Source of the DNA: JAHFOW01 sp964370795 | Lineage (GTDB): Bacteria; Planctomycetota; Brocadiia; Brocadiales; Brocadiaceae | Assembly: GCA_964370795.1 (NCBI GenBank) | Contig: CAYJME010000018.1 | Coordinates: forward strand, 1-26,413 | Length of the DNA stretch: 26,413 nt | Reading direction: 5' to 3' | Part shown: positions 23,302-26,413 of the stretch, piece by piece | How positions within the stretch are numbered: the stretch's first letter is position 1 | Layout of the letters: every line of letters begins with the position of its first letter | Translations under genes and position numbers: made by a program | Notes under the pieces: model-generated | Database searches by the model: none | What the model saw: the letters and a program-made list of their open reading frames with translations, nothing else | Told to the model about the DNA's origin: nothing

Positions 23302-24222
23302 ATGATGTTACAAGCGGTGTCATCAATAGTTGATAAAATAATAGAATTAAAAACCAAGAGAAATGCTGTAATCCTCGCTCATAATTATCAAAGAGGCGAT
23401 GTCCAGGATATAGCAGATTTTACGGGTGATTCGTTAGGGCTTTCCCAGCAGGCCTCAAAAACAAAGGCCGATATTATTGTTTTCTGCGGTGTGCATTTTA
23501 TGGCCGAAACAGCCTCAATCCTCTGCCCCAATAAGATGGTACTACTCCCCGATGAGCATGCGGGATGCCCCATGGCCAATATGATTACTCTCAAAGAACT
23601 TAAACTTAAGAAAAGGGAACGTCCGAATGCAAAGGTTGTCTGTTACGTAAACAGTACCGCTGCCATCAAGGCAGAAAGTGATATCTGTTGCACCTCTTCC
23701 AATGCGATGAAAATTGTGTCATCAATCCCCCGTGATCAGGAAATTCTCTTTATTCCCGACAAAAGCCTGGGTGGTTACGTAGCTTGTCAATTGAATCGTC
23801 CCATGATTCTCTGGGAAGGATACTGTCCAACTCATCACAGGATACTGGCTGAACATATTATCAGACTGAAAGCAGAACATCCTTATGCAAAGGTTGTCGT
23901 ACACCCGGAATGTACACCAGATGTAATTACACTGGCAGATCATGTTGCGAGCACAACGGGCATTGCAAAGTACTGTAGGGAATCGGATGCAAACGAATTT
24001 ATTATTGGAACGGAAGTCGGCATTTTGCACCGTTTAATGAAAGAAAATCCACAAAAACGCTTTTATACAATTACTCGACTTGCCGATTGTTCCAACATGA
24101 AACTCATCAGCCTGGAAAAGGTGCTGTGGTCATTGGAGGATCTTGTTTATCAGATAAAGGTACCTGATGACATCGCTGCGAAGGCACGAATTGCAATACA
24201 GAGAATGCTCGATTTGTCATAA
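23302..24222 (+). CDS. nadA: Quinolinate synthase (4Fe-4S)
   Basis: This 306-residue enzyme condenses iminoaspartate and dihydroxyacetone phosphate to quinolinate in NAD synthesis. It shows ILAHNYQRGDVQDIADFTGDSL at 24-45 and GVHFMAET at 63-70. The three cysteines that hold the oxygen-sensitive cluster are Cys89 (EHAGCPMA), Cys175 (WEGYCPTHH) and Cys263 (ADCSNMKL), spaced as in characterised NadA proteins. I choose the ATG at 23302 (or 23305); a TTG 45 bases earlier would start in the palindromic repeat and add 15 unconserved residues. nadB and nadC are not in the window. A hairpin separates it from the LarE gene, which may still be read through. Confidence 0.94.
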   Translation: MMLQAVSSIVDKIIELKTKRNAVILAHNYQRGDVQDIADFTGDSLGLSQQASKTKADIIVFCGVHFMAETASILCPNKMVLLPDEHAGCPMANMITLKELKLKKRERPNAKVVCYVNSTAAIKAESDICCTSSNAMKIVSSIPRDQEILFIPDKSLGGYVACQLNRPMILWEGYCPTHHRILAEHIIRLKAEHPYAKVVVHPECTPDVITLADHVASTTGIAKYCRESDANEFIIGTEVGILHRLMKENPQKRFYTITRLADCSNMKLISLEKVLWSLEDLVYQIKVPDDIAAKARIAIQRMLDLS

Positions 24223-24240
24223 CATTTCATATCAAAAAAC

Positions 24241-24293
24241 CAGGGCCACAAGATACAATATTTTCTTCTGTGGCCTGTCAACTTTTTCTTCCT
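24241..24293 (+). terminator. Putative nadA terminator
   Basis: CAGGGCCACA (24241-24250) pairs with TGTGGCCTG (24269-24277) with one bulged G, and a T-rich run (ACTTTTTCTT) follows. The LarE gene starts at 24299, so some read-through would be needed if the two form one operon. Confidence 0.5.
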
Positions 24294-24298
24294 TAACT

Positions 24299-25114
24299 AT
24301 GAATACACAAGAAAAATTTCAAATATTAAAAGAAAATATAAAAAAACTGGAAAGTGTCGTGGTGGCATTTTCCGGCGGTGTGGATAGCTCCCTTGTCGCA
24401 AAAGTTTGTTATGATGTATTGGGAAATAAGGCATTGGCTATTACTGCACGTTCAGAAACATATCCTGCCCATGAATACGAAGATGCGCAGAGGATTGCAC
24501 AGGAAATTGGCATTCCACACATGACGATTCATACAAGCGAACTCGGCATCAAGGGATTTGCCGAAAACCCACCCAACCGTTGTTATTTTTGTAAATCAGA
24601 ACTCTTTGGGAAGCTTAAAGAAATTGCAAAAGAAAAAGGATTTAAAAACGTTGCAGATGGCGCAAACCTCGATGATGTAAATGAATATCGGCCTGGTCTT
24701 GATGCCGCACGGGAACTCGAAGTACGCAGCCCCTTAAAAGAAAGCGGATTGAGGAAGGCTGATATACGGGAGGTTTCAAAATATCTCAACCTCTCCACCT
24801 GGAACAAACCATCGTATGCCTGTATGTCTTCCCGATTTCCTTACGGACAATCCATTACGGAAGAAAAGCTGACCATCGTTGCCGCTGCTGAGGACTACAT
24901 GAGGAGTATCGGCTTGAAACAGTTTCGCGTCAGGCATCACGATACCATTGCACGCATAGAGGTATTACCCGATGATATCAAGATTCTTTTACAAGATGAC
25001 AGACGTGAAGAACTTGTTAAAAAATTCAAAGATATTGGTTACAAGTACGTTACCCTTGATATGGAAGGTTACCGAAGTGGTAGTATGAACGAGGTGCTAA
25101 ATAAAAAAGGGTAA
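24299..25114 (+). CDS. larE: LarE-like ATP-dependent sulfur transferase
   Basis: This 271-residue PP-loop enzyme has SGGVDSS at 25-31 (ATP pyrophosphatase loop), RCYFCK with Cys95 and Cys98, and PSYACMSSRFPYG with Cys175. LarE proteins activate the substrate by adenylation and insert sulfur into a pyridinium cofactor that becomes the nickel-pincer nucleotide of lactate racemase. Some forms give up their own cysteine sulfur; others carry a 4Fe-4S cluster on three cysteines, and the three here would fit the latter. larA, larB and larC are not in the window, so the product may be a related sulfur transfer. The start at 24299 puts the PP-loop at the usual position; the frame upstream is the end of nadA in another phase. 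Confidence 0.85.
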   Translation: MNTQEKFQILKENIKKLESVVVAFSGGVDSSLVAKVCYDVLGNKALAITARSETYPAHEYEDAQRIAQEIGIPHMTIHTSELGIKGFAENPPNRCYFCKSELFGKLKEIAKEKGFKNVADGANLDDVNEYRPGLDAARELEVRSPLKESGLRKADIREVSKYLNLSTWNKPSYACMSSRFPYGQSITEEKLTIVAAAEDYMRSIGLKQFRVRHHDTIARIEVLPDDIKILLQDDRREELVKKFKDIGYKYVTLDMEGYRSGSMNEVLNKKG

Positions 25115-25144
25115 TATTCGTATAACTAACGAATATTACCCTTT
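25106..25144. terminator. Bidirectional terminator between larE and the prepilin gene
   Basis: A perfect 16-bp stem (25106-25121 with 25129-25144) encloses a seven-base loop. The left arm overlaps the larE stop codon. On the minus strand the stem is followed by TTTTTTATTT, ideal for terminating the prepilin transcript; on the plus strand the run is weaker. Confidence 0.8.
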
Positions 25145-25168
25145 AAGAATTTCTAAAATAAAAATAAA

Positions 25169-25825
25169 TTACTGTAATATTGCAGTGTCAGTTCCTCCCG
25201 GACCCGAGGCGCGAGTATTATCGGAATCCCTTGTCCATATATTATCATAACCTAAACCCCCTGATGTGCTCGTACCATACCATCCGCAAGTGCTCGTGCC
25301 TTTCCATTCGACATGCCCATCAATATAAAGCACGTTTTGTCCTCTTTGCGCATGATTGTCTGAAAGTGCCACACCAGCGCCAAGTGCATCAGCAGCAATG
25401 GCTGCAGAGGGATCATCAACCGGGGAGTGATTGTCATCGTAACCATAACTACATGTGAGTGTAGTGCACGTGCTACTTCCATTTAAACCTAAGTTAGCTG
25501 CTTCTGTAACACCGGTATCGCTTGCACACCTAAAAACCTTTCTATCAGAAATATACTGGTTAAAAAGCAAGCCAAGTGATGTTAATTCCGTCGCCGCAGT
25601 ATTAGTAGTAAGCCCGCCTCCTGGGAAACTACTATTATTATCATTCTCATACATATGTATAGCCAAACCGATTTGTTTAAGATTTGACGCACACTGCGTT
25701 CTGCGAGCTGATTCACGTGCCCTGCTTAATGCAGGTAACAAGATACCGGCAAGAATACCAATAATGGCAATTACTACCAGCAATTCTATTAATGTAAAAC
25801 CTGTGCTGCTCCTTTTCTTCTTCAT
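25169..25825 (-). CDS. Type II/IV prepilin-like protein (DUF1559 type)
   Basis: This 218-residue protein has a classic type IV prepilin leader: MKKKRSSTG, then FTLIELLVVIAIIGILAGILLPAL, with cleavage between Gly9 and Phe10 and the conserved Glu14. The exported body is rich in Ser, Thr, Gly and Cys. NHAQRGQNVLYIDGHVEW near the C-terminus corresponds to the H-X9-DG tail of planctomycete DUF1559 prepilins, here with ten residues between His and Asp. Such proteins are thought to form pseudopili or surface filaments. AGGGGGA, eight bases before the ATG, is a strong ribosome binding site. The 390-base leader carries a c-di-GMP-I riboswitch and a terminator hairpin, so expression is probably set by c-di-GMP. 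No pilus assembly genes are in the window. Confidence 0.9.
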   Translation of the reverse strand: MKKKRSSTGFTLIELLVVIAIIGILAGILLPALSRARESARRTQCASNLKQIGLAIHMYENDNNSSFPGGGLTTNTAATELTSLGLLFNQYISDRKVFRCASDTGVTEAANLGLNGSSTCTTLTCSYGYDDNHSPVDDPSAAIAADALGAGVALSDNHAQRGQNVLYIDGHVEWKGTSTCGWYGTSTSGGLGYDNIWTRDSDNTRASGPGGTDTAILQ

Positions 25826-25933
25826 GAAAAAATCCCCCTTAATGTTATTAAAATTATTCCTTTATATTCTCACACGTAATACTTTTTTGTCACCTCCTTC
25901 TAAAGGAAAGAATTTAAATTTTAGACTTAAATC

Positions 25934-25986
25934 AAAAAAACCTTACAACGGACTTATTCTTTTAAATATGCCCTTTGTAAGGTTTT
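25934..25986 (-). terminator. Hairpin terminator in the prepilin leader (riboswitch output)
   Basis: On the minus strand AAAACCTTACAA (25975-25986) pairs with TTGTAAGGTTTT (25937-25948), and a run of seven T ends at 25934. It lies between the c-di-GMP aptamer and the prepilin ATG, the normal place for a riboswitch expression platform. Whether c-di-GMP favours or prevents the hairpin cannot be settled by eye, because I found no clear competing antiterminator. Confidence 0.75.
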
Positions 25987-26019
25987 CAATATTTTTAAAT
26001 TTCAATCTTAATTTCATAA

Positions 26020-26117
26020 AACACTTTCGGTAGCAAGGCGATCTTTATAATCAGCTTGGTAAAGACCCTTTACTTTGCGTCCCCTGATCACTCAGGGTTT
26101 GCCCTTCTCGTAATGTT
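26020..26117 (-). promoter_or_regulatory. c-di-GMP-I (GEMM-I) riboswitch aptamer
   Basis: Read on the minus strand, this has the core GGGCAAACC, then a CCCTGA/TCAGGG stem capped by a GTGA (GNRA) tetraloop, then GGACGCAAAG. The second arm pairs AAGG with CCTT and CTTTA with TAAAG around an internal loop, and GCTACCGAAAG closes the aptamer. P1 pairs AACATT..CG with CG..AGTGTT. This order and these conserved bases match GEMM-I. The position equivalent to G20 is G, as in c-di-GMP sensors rather than the A of cGAMP-sensing variants. It lies 195 bases before the prepilin ATG. Confidence 0.92.
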
Positions 26118-26221
26118 CGAATTATTAAAATCTATATTACTATCACAATTCTATCAATACTTACATAATCTACCACAAAATTGAAAGATCACAGAAAATT
26201 AAAAACTCGAAACTCGTGCAC

Positions 26222-26249
26222 ATTATATCACTAAAAATATCTTAGTCAA
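26222..26249 (-). promoter_or_regulatory. Promoter of the riboswitch-controlled prepilin gene
   Basis: On the minus strand, TTGACT (26244-26249) and a perfect TATAAT (26222-26227) are 16 bp apart. The start would be near 26215, giving a leader of about 390 bases that includes the whole riboswitch. Confidence 0.75.
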
Positions 26250-26284
26250 CAAATATTTCAATAAACACCGGGAGTATTATTATT

Positions 26285-26413
26285 ATGGTAAAGATAAAAT
26301 ACTTGCCAGAATGCGTGAAAATCTGTAATGTAATATACGTATTGGTACGAAAATGCAAATTTTCATACTCTTTTGTGAGCCTTTGGCTCATGTGGGTTTA
26401 CTGTGTAAAAACT
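26285..26413 (+). CDS. Possible gene start, cut off by the window end
   Basis: An ATG preceded at ten bases by GGGAG opens a frame that stays open for 43 codons to the edge of the window (MVKIKYLPECVKICN, then a hydrophobic and cysteine-bearing stretch). It runs through the right copy of the terminal repeat. No family is recognisable. It may be a real partial gene or an open frame by chance. Confidence 0.25.
   Translation, partial: MVKIKYLPECVKICNVIYVLVRKCKFSYSFVSLWLMWVYCVKT
26339..26366. repeat. Terminal 28-bp repeat, right copy
   Basis: It matches 1-28 at 26 of 28 positions, in the same orientation. Its core is GAAAAT, GCAA, ATTTTC, a six-base-pair hairpin. Similarity between the two copies stops at its right edge; the left edge of copy 1 is the window edge. 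Confidence 0.6.

Larger units (their letters stand above)
25826..26284. other. Leader and control region of the prepilin gene
   Basis: There is no credible gene here. From right to left on the minus strand it holds a promoter (26222-26249), about 100 bases of AT-rich leader and a c-di-GMP-I aptamer (26020-26117). A T-tailed hairpin (25934-25986) and the ribosome binding site of the prepilin gene follow. The frame on the plus strand at 25455-26033 is an antisense shadow. Confidence 0.75.

Noticed and set aside
24167..24298. N-terminal extension of the LarE frame
   Set aside because: It overlaps the nadA 3' end and terminator; the PP-loop position supports the ATG at 24299.
25455..26033. Plus-strand frame of 192 residues
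   Set aside because: Antisense to the prepilin gene and its leader; no family resemblance.

Overview
The window looks like chromosomal DNA from a planctomycete. The anammox lineage (Brocadiales-like) is my best guess, but that is inference. Supporting signs are a short DUF1559-like prepilin with an H-X10-DG tail, shortened PheT and ThrS proteins, a Tat-exported DUF362 protein, lipoproteins, a polyprenyl-phosphate sugar cassette, moderately AT-rich DNA and several families of palindromic intergenic repeats. The sequence contains no rRNA and no taxonomic marker strong enough to settle the question.

Layout. (1) 57-3541: a divergent pair, a large lipoprotein (cupin plus five SHOCT-like repeats plus a duplicated 94-residue tail) and a Tat-signal DUF362 protein. 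Both genes have promoters so close to their ATGs that their mRNAs may be leaderless. (2) 3703-5113: a two-gene sulfur-transfer unit, a MoeB/ThiF-type adenylyltransferase and a secreted rhodanese. (3) 5156-6483: a SagB-type nitroreductase-fold dehydrogenase in two overlapping pieces, apparently lacking part of its second domain. (4) 6484-6891: an intergenic region with an operator-like array of AAACCGTTT palindromes. (5) 6892-9346: a secreted Asp-box (sialidase-fold) protein with a strong terminator, then a small lipoprotein. (6) 9572-10942: an RlmI-like RNA methyltransferase and a zinc-ribbon protein, divergently arranged. (7) 11008-16418, minus strand: a CDF metal transporter, a GT39 transferase, a GT2 polyprenyl-phosphate glycosyltransferase, a DegT aminotransferase and a Gfo/Idh dehydrogenase. 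Together these look like a pathway that makes a 3-amino sugar and attaches it to an envelope glycan or lipid. (8) 16601-22771, minus strand: the translation cluster tRNA-Val, thrS, infC, rpmI, rplT, pheS, pheT. (9) 23302-25114: nadA and a LarE-like sulfur transferase. (10) 25169-26249, minus strand: a prepilin gene behind a long leader.

The strongest discovery is in the last region. A c-di-GMP-I (GEMM-I) riboswitch at 26020-26117 lies downstream of a good promoter and is followed by an intrinsic terminator hairpin, a strong ribosome binding site and the prepilin gene. This implies that the pilin-like protein is switched by the second messenger c-di-GMP. Second is infC, whose reading frame and Shine-Dalgarno sequence point to an AUU start codon, the rare start used for IF3 autoregulation in E. 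coli. ThrS has no TGS domain and PheT has no OB-fold tRNA-binding domain, and both lie in the same operon. No CRISPR array, intact insertion sequence, phage or obvious defence system is visible.
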